A stretch of 64,000 nucleotides of DNA from Formicarius rufipectus (Eukaryota; Chordata; Aves; Passeriformes; Formicariidae): assembly GCA_013399695.1 (NCBI GenBank), contig VXAU01006136.1:716579-780578 (forward strand), given 5' to 3'. The position numbers and the translations under genes were made by a program. Numbering within the stretch: position 1 is the first letter of the stretch; each line of letters opens with the position of its first letter. Under the pieces are notes generated by a model that was not told where the DNA came from, did not search any database, and saw nothing but the letters and a program-made list of their open reading frames with translations. This document shows, one piece after another, positions 39,000 to 52,600 of this stretch.

Positions 39000-41900
39000 A
39001 CTAAGGAGACCAGAACTTCTGCATTTTGCTGCTGCCTTCCAAACCTAGGTCAGTAGGTGAAACCTGACCCTGTTCTTCAATGATGGCTGTTTGTGTCCCA
39101 TGCAAAAAGAGTTGACAAGCTCAGTCCACTTGAGCATGAATACCTTTGGCTATACAGCCATTCTTTTTGCTTACCAGAGGAAGCTCTTTCTATAACAATC
39201 AGGTGAATTTCTCTCTCTGTCCTATTTTTAAAGCACTCCATCTGAAACAGCTGGGGAATTTGATCTTCAAAAGAGTTGAACAACTGGTGCATGCAGAAAG
39301 ATGGATTAGTGCTTGGCACTTCCAGCTGGGCAGGGAGAGGGAGAAGAAGCTATGTTTCAAAATACAGCCTTAACCTATTCTCCATGTTCACATGTTCAGA
39401 AAGTAGGTAGGGTTGGATAACCTTGGTCTGTGCATCATCCTTCAAGACTGAAGATATGTCAGTTGCTAGGAACCAAATCTGAACATCCACCTTCTGCAAA
39501 GAGTGTTTTTTTAGCTATCTGGAGCTGTGCACTCAGAGCTGTGTTATTCAGCAGATACATTCAGAATTTCCAGCACTCTGAAAGACATTGAACTGACTTC
39601 TGCTAAGACCCGTGGAAATCAGGGGATTTTTTTTTTAAACTATTTAGACACCTAATGGCATAGATAGGTGTCTAGAAGTATTTTCCAAAATAGCTTAAAA
39701 GACTGTTCAGTCCACAAAATCACAGATTTCAATTGGTGTCTAACTTGCAGAGCATTTTCACCACAAGCAAGCACTGACCTCCAGACATTTCCCAATATTC
39801 CTTAGCACAATTAAGATCTGTAGAAAATTAATGACTAGGCACCCCAAAGACTTTGGTCCCTCAGGGATTACCCAGAATACCCTGCCTTCGGCTTGTCTTT
39901 GCCTGTGGCTTCCTCACAGTAAAGTTGGTGATATAAAAGAGTGCAGAAATCAAAGTATGCACCAAACAGAGGATAGAGTGGGCTTGTCCTTCAGGTGTCT
40001 GACAAATCCAATACAGAGATTTCCACCCAGCATAGCAGTCAACTGTGTAAATGAAATCTGTTGAAGCATAGGCAGGAAAGAAAGTGAGGAAAATAAACTG
40101 GTTTTTTTAAGGTCTGGATGAAGCAATTTATGAGAACACAAATAAAGAATGGATTATGTCTAAATGATCGTGGGAGTGGCTGGCATGATAGTTGTTTTGC
40201 AAATGCTATCCAGTCATAAGCAGTGAGAATGCAGACTAGCTATTTCAAAGCCTAAAAGGTTCCCAAAGCCTGAGTTTATGGACAAAGTTCAGTGACACTA
40301 CAATAACCTCCAGAGGAAAAGGAGGAAAAACTAGTGTCATATAGTGTCTTTCAGAATGAACCAGAAGAATTAACACAGTAAGAATTTTGGCTGCAGCTGG
40401 GAGTTAGTTGAGTGGGGAGGTATGAGTAGTGTATGAGACAATCTGAGAAATATTTCCCGGATGTAAACTCTGATTCCAGGTTTTCAGAAAGTAACAAAAC
40501 TCTAACTTGGAAAGTCTTTCCTTGGCTTTTGCCTGGGAATTTGAAACATAGCTTAGCTAGAGAAGGGAAAAATCAAGACTGAAAAGGCTGATAAAATGAT
40601 ACAGTTTTGCCTTTGTTAAAGTTGTCATCATAATTTCTCAGGAAATGTATGGTATTTTGATCCCAGAATATATTTACATAGATTACAAAGAATAATGGGA
40701 GAGAAAAGCCCCTAACTTCTTGTTATTCTGCACTCAGAGCTACTAGGCTGTGCTGTAGAATCAGGTGTATGCTTGCACAGACTGCTAGTCCTTCCAAGAG
40801 ATGCTTTGCTTGGGGCTGTAGGGACTGCTGGTACTTTTGGCCTATCTGGAGGAAGAATACAACATAAAATGTCAGCTTTCATGGTCATATTTTAGACATG
40901 AACATTTTATCAGGCAACCTGACATTGTATAAAATTAATTGAGGACTACTTGAAAAGAAAGATGAGACTTCTCCCAGTCACAGACGACTGGAGTTGGGAG
41001 GCCAAATCAGATCACTGCATGCTTTTACTTTTTACCTTTGTACCACCAGCTTTTGCTAGAGACAAAGAAGTTCAGGTATTCCTACACTGTTATAGGTAGT
41101 CGGTATTCTTGGCAAAAACTTTTCAGCAGAATGGACAAACTTACCATTTGCTTTAAAAGAGAAGAAATAAGTTGCAGCATATAAGGTATATTACAATTCT
41201 GCAATTTCTTGCATAACGGTGAATAAACCAAAAAATAAAAATGGTTAATAAATTACTAGGTCTGTGGCCTTGTCACCATTGATAGCAGTCTATCATTCAG
41301 TCTGTGAAAGTCCATGCCAGGCTCCAGCCCAGCTCCCTGACCTGAACTTGGCCTCTTTGATCTGATGATCACAGGCAGCTTCTTTAACTTCTTTGCTTTT
41401 GCACGCTCCTCTCTCTCTAGATGGAAAAGCTTTAGTGCCCTATTTCTCTTTTATAATTTTCGTTTTTGCTCTTTAAGAGTATAGGAATGTTATGTGTCAG
41501 CCTACTTCTGCACCACTCACCTTCTACTTGAGCAGGCAGGAGTTCGGCTGAGCAACCATCTCAGGGTGACTGTCTCATCTGCCTGGGGAAGCTGATCCAT
41601 GGGACTGATTCCCAGGGACTGGTATTTGAGCTCTGCCTTTGCTAACCATTTCTTAAAAGATCCTGTGTAAGGCACTTTCTCCAGCGGGCACTAGTCCTTT
41701 GGCATGACTTATACAATGAAAAACCGTTTATACTCATGAAGTGTCTAAGTCTTCTATGCATATGAATATATCCAGCTACTTAAGCCATCTAAGCTCCTTG
41801 TTGCGTTACATGTGTTTCTGGAAAGGGATCTGGAGAGAATTTTAAACAGAGGTGACCTATTGGGTGGTCAGTGGAAAGAGATCAAATATGATTAGGGGCT

Positions 41901-42030
41901 CCTAAGATCTACCCATCACTTATAGCTTACAACATCCACCGACAGAGTGCACTACCGTAAATTCACTGTCTTAAAAACCGCGTTCCCCTTTAGTTCTTTT
42001 TATTAAATTAAAAAGTAATAATAAAAAAAA
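39000..42030. other. Spacer between the 36.7 kb gene and HEBP1
   Basis: A+T-rich, with no gene seen. It contains a perfect 10-bp inverted repeat at 39645-39674. The surrounding about 39590-39760 resembles old amniote interspersed repeats only loosely, and I cannot name it. Confidence 0.6.
39645..39674. repeat. Perfect 10-bp inverted repeat, 10-base loop
   Basis: Arms TAGACACCTA (39645-39654) and TAGGTGTCTA (39665-39674) are exact reverse complements. This could be a short hairpin or part of an old repeat. No promoter or other RNA feature supports it as a gene. Confidence 0.7.
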
Positions 42031-42039
42031 GTGCCCAGA

Positions 42040-42680
42040 TGAGTACCCTCTGCTCCCGCACTGCATTACCCCCCCCCACTCCTCGGCGTTCCCCATCACT
42101 TCCCCTCGGGGCTGCCCCCGCAGCCTCTCCCGGTCCCCACCAGCCCCGTGTCGCCGGCCGCGCCCCGCAGGCGATGGCCGCGCTCCCGGCGGTGGGGCAT
42201 CCCCCGGGCCCGCCCACTGCGGCCGAGCGGGGCCGGCCCGAGCCGAGCGGGGCAGAGCCGAGCGGGGCCGGAGCAGGGGAAGCGGCACGATGCTGGGCAT
42301 GGTGAAGAACTCGCTGCTGAGCACGGTGGAGGCATGGCCCTGCCGGGTGCTGAGCAAGGGCGAGAAGGTCTGTGGCGGGGCCGGCGCTGTTCCCTCGGGG
42401 AGTTGTGCGCCGGCGGGGCCGCTTGAGGCGCGGTGGGGGGAAGCGGCTATCGCCTCCGGGCAGCACATTCCTCCCGGCAGCGCCTCCATGCCCGCGTCCT
42501 TCCCCAGGAGCAGGTCAGCTACGAGGAGAGGGCGTGCGAGGGCGGGCGGTTTGCGGCCGTGGAGCTGGTGGGGAAGCCCTTCGACGAAGCCTCGAAGGAA
42601 GGGGCAGTGAAGCTCCTCAAGTACGTCGGGGGAAGCAACGACAAGGGTGAGAGATGCTGCCTGCCCCGGGGTCTCGGCGG
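42040..42680 (+). promoter_or_regulatory. HEBP1: CpG island promoter of HEBP1
   Basis: Dense G+C and CpG around the HEBP1 start codon at 42290, extending over exons 1 and 2. Three copies of GCCGAGCGGGGC (42222-42233, 42242-42253, 42257-42268) lie 20-70 bases upstream of the ATG and look like clustered GC-box-type sites. No TATA box is evident. Transcription probably starts within this cluster or a little upstream. Confidence 0.8.
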
Positions 42681-45600
42681 ATGTAGGTGGTTGAGAGTTG
42701 GTGAAGGCAGGATGGACGGAGGCTGTGGCACTGAGGGTCTGCCTGGCTGTGGCCCCCGGCACTGGGGGTCTGTGATGGGGATGGCTCCTCACTGGGAAAC
42801 ATAAGTTTGACACATTTTAAATCGTGCCCAGTCAGCTCATGCTATAAGACCGTTTATAACCCATCTTTGTTTCAGGGTAAAATCTCAAAATTTGTTTGCT
42901 TTAGCAGGAATCTTGCAGCTGGTATAACATGAGGACAGGCAGTCATGTATCTATGACAGCTTCCTGGGTGAGCAGTAGCTGATGAAATCCAAAGTATCAG
43001 GGACACTTCAGTTCCATGATGTGCCCTTGTAGGCAATGAAATAACTGTTACAACCTTGATACTTCATCTGGCGATTTTTATTCATAAAAGGGTAATGAAC
43101 AATGAGCTTCCTTTTTAATGGTATTTCATAATGTTTTATAATGGTACTTCCAGGTGATTGCTTCTCATTCTCATTTTACTAAAGTCTCTGCATTTTAACC
43201 ATTTCTGTCAGGAGAATACTATAGAGTAGTTCTGAGACATATACATGTGCTCATACACCTTTCTCCAGCAAGAGGTAGAGGTACTGGCACAGTCTCTATG
43301 GGAGTAGGACCTGGATGCAGTGGAAATGGCATTTGCAGCAGCATGTTTTGGAAAGGTGATGATCCCTGTTGCTGTAGTAGAAAGGGTGCTTTCTATAACA
43401 TGACACAAACACAGGTATGGTATAAAGGGAAAACAAAAGAAAAATGACTTGATCTCAACTGGTTCCATGACTGCCTGATCCTGAGGTTTGGAGGTTCCGT
43501 TTTGCTGCAAGAAGAGTGAAGAAAAATGGTCTTCAGTGCCATGTGGTACCTCTCAGTGCTTATGAGCAGGAAAAAACGTGCTGTTCCTGGAGTGTGGACA
43601 GCATGGACAATCCTGCTTAAAGCCATAACAGCACTGAGTTTTGGGGCACTGGAACTTGTAGGATGTCTGGAGGGATTTGGAAGGGTTTAAGAGAAAGCTC
43701 CTGTCATGCAGTATTGGCTATGGGTTCACAATTAAGTGCAGATAGTATCCATTTAAATGCAGATGCAGATTTTCGTGTGCCATTGGCCTGCCCTGGAACT
43801 ACAGACACTGTTATGTTAGAAGTGATTTGTCAGAAGAACAGCATCACAGAGAACCACAAAACAAGCACCATTAATAAAAATCCCTCTGAAGGTCACCTGA
43901 GGCTCTTACCTCCCGGGGTCCTTGTGTGAAGAGAGAGCTTGGCCCAAGCAGAAGCCTGATATGACTGTTCTGCATGCCCCAGAGGAGCCCTCTCCTCACT
44001 GACTATACAAGAAATTCAGTATGAGGAATTTTCTTAAACTAAAATTAGCTTTTGTGAATCCCCTGTTAATTTTGTGAGTTCCTGAGAACCTAGACTTCTT
44101 TGGTAGTGTCTATGTGTCTCTTTCAGGGGTTGGAATGGGCATGACTGCTCCTGTCTCCATTACTGCTTTTCCTGCTGAAGATGGCTCCTTTCAGCAAAAA
44201 GTGAAAGTCTCTCTGCGGATCCCAAGCCAGTTTCAAGACAACCCTCCTTGTCCTACCGATGAAAGCATTAAGATTGAAGAGAGACAGGGGATGACCATTT
44301 ATTCCACGTAAGCAATGCATCCTGGGGTTTCCAGTCCCAAGTGCTGAGATCTTTAGCATACTCTGAAGAGCGGTGTTTGGTTTACCAGATGACTTGCTGG
44401 ACAAGGGGTGCATGTGGTAGAAGGAGATGGAAGGGTATGTCTAGACTGAAGACAGGTGTTTTATGTCATTTCTGACCTTTGGTCATGCTGCATTGATTGG
44501 GAATATGGATTTTTTTTTCCACTGGTTAAACAAGTGTGGAGGTTAGTCCTGAAAGGTACTGAGTCATTTCTATTATGCAAAAACTATTGTTTTCCCTACT
44601 TTCTGGCATCCATATGGTTTGTAGTCATCAAGAATGCCCTTTGGTGTGGTTCACATCAAACTACAGGTATCAATTGAAGTTTCATTTAAATGGACTCACT
44701 CTAGAGTCCACCATGAAAATAAGCAGCCAGTGCATTGCTTCAAATCAAACCTTTGAATGGCTTTGGCTCTTTACTAGCAGTCTGGACTCAAACTGGCATT
44801 GCATTAGCAATAAGATTTTCACCTTGTCTTTAACCCTTGGAAGTTCCTCTGCCTCCTTGCTTGAACTTTTGGCTGACTCTGAACTGGTTCCTCCCTTTCC
44901 TGTAATTGCTGCTAGGCCTTTGCTCTACAAAGTGGGTGTAGGCACTTCTTCAATATCAGACTGTCTGGTCTCAAAGCTTGACACTGAGACAAGGTGGTGA
45001 GGAGCAGGCTGATGTGTTCCTGTTGGTGGGAGATTGACATAAACCAGACTCATTCCAGCCTACCCCTTTTAAATAACATCTCTGTTGTTGGCAATTACCT
45101 CCCCTTTTTCTTGGACTAGATAGAGTTTGGTTTTCTTTTATGATTGGTCTTCCAGCAGGTGATCGTTCACACCAAAGTGAATATGGTTGTTGACAGCACT
45201 GGTTTAAGGACTGTGGGCTGAGCTGATTGGGAGATAACCCTGTGTCCCAGAAAGTTGTTCCTCTGGTATGGTGTTGATTCAAAGGGCAGGGCCATTGTGC
45301 TGAGTGTCATGAGGCTGTTTGGGGAGATCTGTTTGGGATCTGCCAATGAATGGCTGCACCCTGGCTGTGTAATCCTTGGGACTTCATCTATCACAGATGA
45401 AGCATGCTGGTTCACAATGAACAGTGCATGCATGAGTGCATATTGGCAGGATCTGAACCAAAATATGTGTCTAAATATACAGTGGCTATATATTGTTCTC
45501 TCTCTTTTGTTTCTGTCCTTTGCCAGGACTGTTCAACACCTCTTTGTGTTTGATTTCTTTGCAGACAGTTCGGTGGCTATGCCAAAGAGACAGATTATGT

Positions 45601-45736
45601 GAACTATGCTGCCAAGCTGAAGGCTGCCCTGGGGAGTGAAGCTGCATATCGCAAGGATTTCTACTTGTGCAATGGTTATGACCCGCCTATGAAGCCTTAT
45701 GGACGACGCAATGAGGTCTGGTTTGTGAAAGAGTGA
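42290..45736 (+). CDS. HEBP1: HEBP1, heme-binding protein 1 (SOUL family), complete
   Basis: Coding exons are 42290-42367, 42508-42646, 44127-44307 and 45565-45736 (stop TGA), GT-AG throughout, encoding 189 aa, the same length as human HEBP1. The sequence follows the family from MLGMVKNSLL through YEERACEGG, KGVGMGMTAPVSITAF, IKIEER and QFGGYAKETDYV to the C-terminal GYDPPMKPYGRRNEVW. HEBP1 is a cytosolic SOUL-fold protein that binds heme and other porphyrins in a hydrophobic groove. Its N-terminal about 21 residues can be released as the peptide F2L, which attracts leukocytes through formyl-peptide receptors. Here the second Trp of that peptide is Cys (EAWPCRVL). The start is fixed by the conserved MLGM. 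Introns are short (140, 1480 and 1257 bases). Confidence 0.97.
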
Positions 45737-45804
45737 ACATCTGGCTCCCTTTAGTGCTGCCTTAGACTGATAATCTCCCCACACTATGTCCCTGTTCTCT
45801 TCAA

Positions 45805-45810
45805 AATAAA
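45805..45810 (+). terminator. HEBP1: HEBP1 polyadenylation signal AATAAA
   Basis: AATAAA about 70 bases after the TGA stop, implying a very short 3' UTR ending near 45825-45835. Confidence 0.75.
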
Positions 45811-48359
45811 CTAATAATTCAACAAAGGCAAAAAGCTATCATTCCCTTTCTCCACACCTATGCTTTAGTCTTTTATGGACCAGCCATTTTGGAAGAATAC
45901 TTTCTGACCCTCCTGATAGTCCTACTCCTTCATTCCATACCAGGACTTCGGCTACACAGACTCTTCTTCATGTCTCTGTGGCTTGCATTTCTCTCCTTTG
46001 TGCTCCCATAGTTCAATGCTGAGAAAGCCAAAAGTACTTAATTAGCAAGACTGGTGCCTGACAGGAGTCACGTCCAAGTGTTGGCAGACTATTAGTCTCA
46101 CCTGAGACGGGCAGGGGAACATGATGAAAGTGCATATAGTGGCTTTTTTATCTCCTTGTGTTTACTGCAGCTGTAAAATGCTGCTTTTATCTCTGCCATT
46201 CCACAAGCAGTCTAAAGGGACACAGGCATTGCTGCCAATACAGCACAGTGAAAATAGACATCCTTTACATTGATGTAAGAGTGTACCGGAGATCAACACT
46301 TCTGCCATCTGACTGAAATGTCATTTAGAGAAAGATCCGTGTTTATGTTTACAGCTTTTCTTCTGCCTGAGGTGAGACATTTTGGGGTCTGCTGTGTCTT
46401 GATCTCAGCTAGCAGCTGGACAATGTGACCTGGAGACCCCAAGATCATTTCCTCAACTTCCTGTTACTTATGTGTAATGTTTCTTTAAAACTAGCCTATA
46501 CAAGGGTCAAAGCTAAAATGTGTGTAGTAATCTAATTGAATTAGAAAAAGACAGGCTGGGAAGAAAGCAGATGCTTATTTGTGATCTGAGGGTGCATTTG
46601 AAGAACAGTGAACATATAGTGAAACTACTGTGAGTGCCAATCTTTAAAAAAAATTCTCTTAAATGGTGTTAGTTTTTGAAGGGCTACTCAGCAGCTGTGT
46701 TCTTTAGAGGAGAAGGAAAACATGACTATTCTTTGAAATAGGGATTTATATCAAATGATGAGTAGTTTGAGTAGCCTTTTGGAAACTTCAGGTACAATTG
46801 GAAGTGTAGATCTTGTTTCAGGAAGACGAAAAATGTTGAACTGTCAGGCATCAAACCAGCATTTTAGCTGTCAGCTATGCCAAGAACACAGCAGGATGCC
46901 TTCAGTGGGAACACACTCCCACACCATGTTACTGTGAGTGCCTGTATAATTCATTATGTCCACTAAAAGAGGTGTGTTCCTCTGATGATTAAGTGTCCCA
47001 AAGCTCAGGTGCTCTCCAAAAGTCATTTTGGCCTGGAGCTGAAAGAGACATTTGTCAGATGGCATCTTGGCTTGTGGCTGGTCAAGCTGTTTGCTTTCTG
47101 AGAACAAATCTCAGCAGTAAAAGGAGAAAACCTGAGTTTCTGTTGTGCTTTCATTTTCTCCCTTGCTGAGCTATATAAGAGCTTTGCTGTGGACCTCATG
47201 AGAGAGTTTCAGTCCCCTATGTGCAAGAGCAGCAAATTCAAGATGGGTAAAAAGAGGAATTATCATTTAATTAAGAAAAAACAACTGGGGAAAGCTATTG
47301 GCTGTAGTCAGTGATTGCAGTGCAGAGGAGGAAGAATCAGAAGAGAAAGAAATTAGGCTTTTGAATGAATTTTTTAAGAAGCAAATGTCCTATTAAGCCC
47401 ATTCCTGAATCTAAAGGAACCTATTCATGTCCTATATTAGTTTTACCTATGTGGGTGAGGAATGGAGGGACACAGTGCTGTCCAGTTTATACATTCCCAG
47501 GTTCAATTTGGAACTTGAGTGTAGACTGTTGATACAGTCCTTTCTGGCTAATAGTGGTGAATGTCCTGCAATGATCAAAACCTTGAAATTTCTCAAAATT
47601 CATTCTGTGGAATCTCAGATGTTAGGAAGGCCAATTATTAACCTTGAATAGAACTGCACATCTTAGCAGAATGGTGTGGGGTTTAATAACATGCATACAC
47701 TCTAAACAGAGCAAGGGCTTCTTGCTCAAATGTGAGAGTGATCGCATCTGCAGGCTTTGCCTACAGCAGTCTTTCTTACTGGCCTTTTGAATGTGGCAGG
47801 CAGCATAGAGTTTCATAAAAAGTGATAAATTATATCAAGGCCTTATGCAAAATTATTTGTCTTCTCTGTATGCAAATATGCCTGTATTTTGTCTGCATTT
47901 TCTAGAGTTTTGAAATAAATAAAAAATAATACTATAATTTACAACTTCTGTTCTGATCATTGACTTTGTGAGCTCAGTGAGAGTTGTTGATTTGCTAGAC
48001 TGTAGGTTGCCAGTTTATCCTTCTGTTTGGGGTACTAATCATGCTGCAGCATCCATAAATAGTCATAATGCTTTTTTCCAATATATTGCTATTTTAGGTA
48101 TCCTGGTGTGGCCCTGCATTATCTGACTGTGTGAGGTGAGAGCTGATGAAATAATCTCCTTCATTTTTTTCCAGCCACTGAGAGGCTTTGAGTGATGCAT
48201 TTGTGTTAATGTAGAAACTAGGGACCTGCTCACCTGAGGAAAATGGTATGTTTCTGTGGCTGTGGTTCACAGACAGTGAACACATGAGTGTTCAGGTAAA
48301 TACTCATGACTGATTTTCAACATGATCTACAATCCAGAAATGTTACACATTTTTTCCCA

Positions 48360-48640
48360 TTGAGGTTCATCTAGGTCAGTGCTCTGCTGCCAGTGATGGA
48401 CAGTAGTGGACACCCGAGACAGATTACAGGATCAGTGCAACTGTGGGCTGAAACCTCGTCTAAATATTTCCCTGTCTCTAGTACAATGTGGCTAAGGGAT
48501 TTTTGTTACTGTGATTGATGGACGCAGGTAGAATTTATCCTGTGCATTTGTCCAGTTGCTTTCTATACTTAAGGTAAATTTACTATCTTTTTGTCCTATG
48601 GCAAGGCATTCCTTCAATATGGAAGGGTAGAAATACTCTT
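48360..48640 (-). mobile_element. Possible ancient CR1/L3-type repeat fragment
   Basis: Loosely resembles an old amniote repeat 3' end: 'ttcatctaggtcagtgctctgctgccagtgatggacagtag'-like opening, a tttatcct block, and a final 'cctatggcaaggcattcc' block. It is heavily diverged and the class is uncertain. Positions are approximate. Confidence 0.35.
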
Positions 48641-49592
48641 TGGCTGATGGTTTCCAGCAGGTTGTTTCTGTACTTCTTAGGTGGCTGGGTCAGCCAGCTT
48701 TTTGATATGCCTCTGCCACTGCAAGTGCATGTTTGTTTGGACAGCCAGACTCACTGTTGATATTGGAGAATTTCCAGCAACCTCTTTGTGCTGGGGCCAG
48801 AAGTCAGAGGTGCGCTCTGGATTTTGACCTAAGGCCAGCATGGCCATAGGCACTGTGTTACATGCAATTGACTCCTGAACTGATGTTTAAAAAAAAAAAA
48901 CCAACAAGTTTTTCTCCAGGATTTGTTCTCCAAGAGATAATAGTGCATCAGATTGCCCAGAGACCTTGCTTCTCTTCTGTGCCTGTCCAGTGCCCTTTTC
49001 TACCTCAAGCAAACGCTGAAATTGAGAGATTTTGGTGATTTTCTGTTGTTTGACGGCACTATGACATTACCTGTTGTGTGTGGATTTAAGACAGTGCAGG
49101 GGAAACTGGAAGGTGGATGTTTTTTCACGCTAAGGTACCTTGGCACTGCTGAAGGCTGCCTTGCTGGATTGTTGGGATGTGATGGGTTTGTGCATCAAAG
49201 ATCACATGACTGACTGCCTGTGGCCCCTTTCCGATTGCCTCACTTGTCAGTGCAGTGGAGCAGCTCCACAGCTGCCTGTTGGGCTGGACAGGCTCAGCGA
49301 GGTAATGGCCTTGGGATTTATCTCTGCCTTGCAGAGACAGGAGTCCCCTTGCTGCTTATTGGCAGCTGGGCAGGTCCCTCCCAGTGCTATGAAAAGCAGC
49401 AGTATGATGGTGATATGACTGGGCATGGGAAGGGCTGCATTTAAACAGAGACAAATTCAAAAGCATAATCTTGATGGGAATTATACACATGCCGTGCATA
49501 TTTAGCTGGGCTGGACGTACTGTCTTCCTAAGCTAATCCACTTGTTAGTAAGGAATTTTTCTGTTGTCATTAATGGTGGCAAACCATATATA

Positions 49593-49599
49593 TAGGGGG

Positions 49600-49635
<36 letters not shown>

Positions 49636-49660
49636 ATGTGTATATATATAAATATGTGTA
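49593..49660. repeat. (TG)n microsatellite with flanking G-run and TA tract
   Basis: A run of eight G, then about 16 TG units (49602-49633), then an ACATGTGTATATA tail. It is likely polymorphic in length. Confidence 0.95.
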
Positions 49661-52600
49661 TGCAGATCATCTACTTTGATCTATTGGTTGGCTTCTGGAG
49701 TCACTGAGTAACTCACTAGTGCAAACACAGCCACAGGGTGAACATTTGCAGACTGAAGTATTAAATCTGCTAGAATGAGAGCTTTGGTAGCTTCAGAAAG
49801 AAATACTTTATTTTGTAGACATGTGACTAAATATATCTAACACTGCATTAAGATGACAGCCTTTATAAGACCTAATTGGTTAAGTTGTCCGTATAAATCT
49901 GGCCAGACTTACAATATTGCAGCACTTTGAGGGGATGGGTGATTTATAGTGAATGGGGGAGCAACATCATTATTTCCCCATTTTCATCAGTCCCCATGGC
50001 AAAGACTGTGCAAGCAGCTATTGTGCTTGTGGTAGCAAATTTTCATCTCTGCAATGCTGCCTGAAGGCAATGGGTCAGAGGAAGAAGATAGTGGCTCCTA
50101 GTTCACATTGTCCCTCCCTATTGTAATTACAATAATGCCTCTTTTACAACAGCACTCAGAGCAACAACTCTTTCTTCTGTGGCAGCATTTCAGCCACACT
50201 GAGCTAAAAAAGAAGTTCATCTCTTTTAAGGACCATAAGTAGATTTGGATGTATAACGCTTCTATAAAACTGCTTGGCAACATGATTTATTAGAGAGAGA
50301 TCAGTGGTAAAAGTGACTTCTCTGACAATAACGGATGAAACACTTCCAGTGTAGCTACTCTGTCTCTGCTTGGTGCCTATGCCAACAGCAGTCTGGTTTT
50401 GTCAGCTCATTCATAATATCTGCTTTGCTCTCAGCAGAATCCATTGCACAAGAGAGGGTTCAGCCATGGCAAATGCTTTTTTTCTAGTCCTCTGCAGGAG
50501 CTGCTGCAGAAGATGGGTCAATACAAATACTTCTTGATTCCTGAGGATCTGTCTGTTTCATTCCACATCCAGGCCCTATGCCTAGGTGACTGTTGGATGC
50601 ATGCTGCTTCCTTATCCCTCACTGCTTCCTACCACCCAGCTTCCATGAGGAGAAACTTGAGTGAATGGGGTGGAAGGAGCTGCACTGTTCTTAGACTGAG
50701 TGTGAGGTCTGACTGATCAGCAGCCCAGGGTCCTGGGGAAGTCTCAGACATAGCAGTCCCTGTGAGAAGACTGGGTTGAGGAGCCTGACTCTATTGTGAA
50801 GATTTTTAAATGTACCAGTGGAAGTAAAATATCCCAGAAACCACATCCTGAAAGATACCATATGCTGCAGCACTTTGACCTGCATTGTGACTTGAGTGAC
50901 AATGTGGCATTGGATGTGCAGTGTGATGCTGGCAGAGTGACCTGATACTGGGGCTCCTTGTTGTGGAACAGCAAAACCCACTCCTTTGCTATGTGGGCAG
51001 CTGCACCACCCACCCCACCTGTGCCTGGACTGGGAAAATAGCTGGATTTGGGTGTCTAAGAGATGTTTGTGTCAGGGATGTGTCTTCTTCAGCACATAAT
51101 TCTCTTATCCCAAGAGGAAATAGAGAAGGATTGCCACAGCAAATATGGGATTACCATAGCAAATATTCTCCCTTGTTTTCCAATCTTGTTCAATTTATTT
51201 TTATATCTCTAGTGTTTAATTTAAGGTCTTTCCTAATTGGAGTCCAAAAAAAGCAATTGAAGAAAGTTCAGACACCTTCCCACATAACTGAAGTACAAGA
51301 TCAACAGAATTGAATGTTGCTGTGAGAGGAGAGGATCTTAAATTTCAAATATATCAAGCTCAGACAAATGAAACAAATAAAACCTCTTAGAAAAAGCAAA
51401 GCATTGAAATAAAAAGTGTGGAGCATGACAATTTTGGGCACTTTCCTGCTGGTGGATCTTTCTAGCTGTTTGATCACTGATTGCAGAGTTACTCAATCCT
51501 CTTTATGACTCAGCTTTGCAAAGGAACATCTTTCCAAATCAACATGTGCTGGCTCATTGAAGCATGAGTCTCTTCCAACTTAGAATATTCTGTAATAAAA
51601 GAAATTCTGATCTGCCTATGGGAAGTGGTGAATGAATTCCTTGTTTTACTTTTCTTGCATGCATGGCTTTTACTTTACCTATTAAACTGTCTCTATCTCA
51701 ATCCATAAGTTTTCTCACTTCTACTCTTCTGATTCTTTTCCCCATCCCATCAGGGTGTGTGAAAGAGCAAGCAGCTGTGTGGTGCTTCATTGCTGGCTGC
51801 GGTTAAACCATGACACACCTGCCCCTCAATACCTACGTGTGGGAAACCCAGGCTGGAGGGGGGAAAAAAGTCCTATGGAGGCATAGAAAGGAGAACTTTG
51901 TTGCCTTGGTTGTGCTGTCTCAGGGGAAAGTGGTGTGAGAGTGGGCTAGTTGAACATAACATCTTGGGTATCCCATAACTCACGCACTGGCCCTTTGCCT
52001 TGGTAGATGTTGGCAGTGAAGACTGATAAACTCCCTTTCAAAAGGGTTTGTGCCCTGATAGCTGTAGCAGAGTTAAATACAGGAGAGGAACCAAAGATGC
52101 CTTCTAGATTTTCCATCCCTGCCTTGAGATAGACAATTTCTCTTCCCCACAGCAGGGCCCAGGGAACAAGGATCTCCCTGGAAATGCCCTGCATGATTCT
52201 CCTCCTGCTGTGTTACCATCTGCTTTGCACAAGCCTTTGGCACACGCCTTTGTGGACAGCAGTGGTCTTCCTCTGAGGACATCTTTGGCACTGCTTCCCA
52301 GAAGGGGAGAAATCCTGAGCTGTAAAGAGCAGTTGAGACTGCTCTGAGCACCCCTCCCTGTCCAAAAGCAGGGAGGGAGGCAGAAATGACAATTTTATGA
52401 GAGACTGCCTCTTGGGAATCTGGTCTAAAACACCCTCCAATTGGAAACCTCCTCAGCAGATTTCAAAATGATGAAAGCAGTCCTGCAGGTTTTGGAGTGC
52501 TTGCTTGATCCAAATCGGGTAACAGGGTCTGGAGGAAATAGAAACGGAAAAAATGGGTGCATCTCACTGGGCATGGTAGTGGCACTGCTCACATGATAGG

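Noticed and set aside
41971..42813. 280-codon open frame on the minus strand
   Set aside because: It overlaps the HEBP1 CpG island and exons 1-2. G+C-rich DNA lacks stop codons, and the Pro/Ala/Arg-rich product is a shadow of HEBP1.
49593..49660. G-run plus (TG)n considered as a regulatory Z-DNA element
   Set aside because: An ordinary microsatellite is sufficient explanation, and no gene is nearby.
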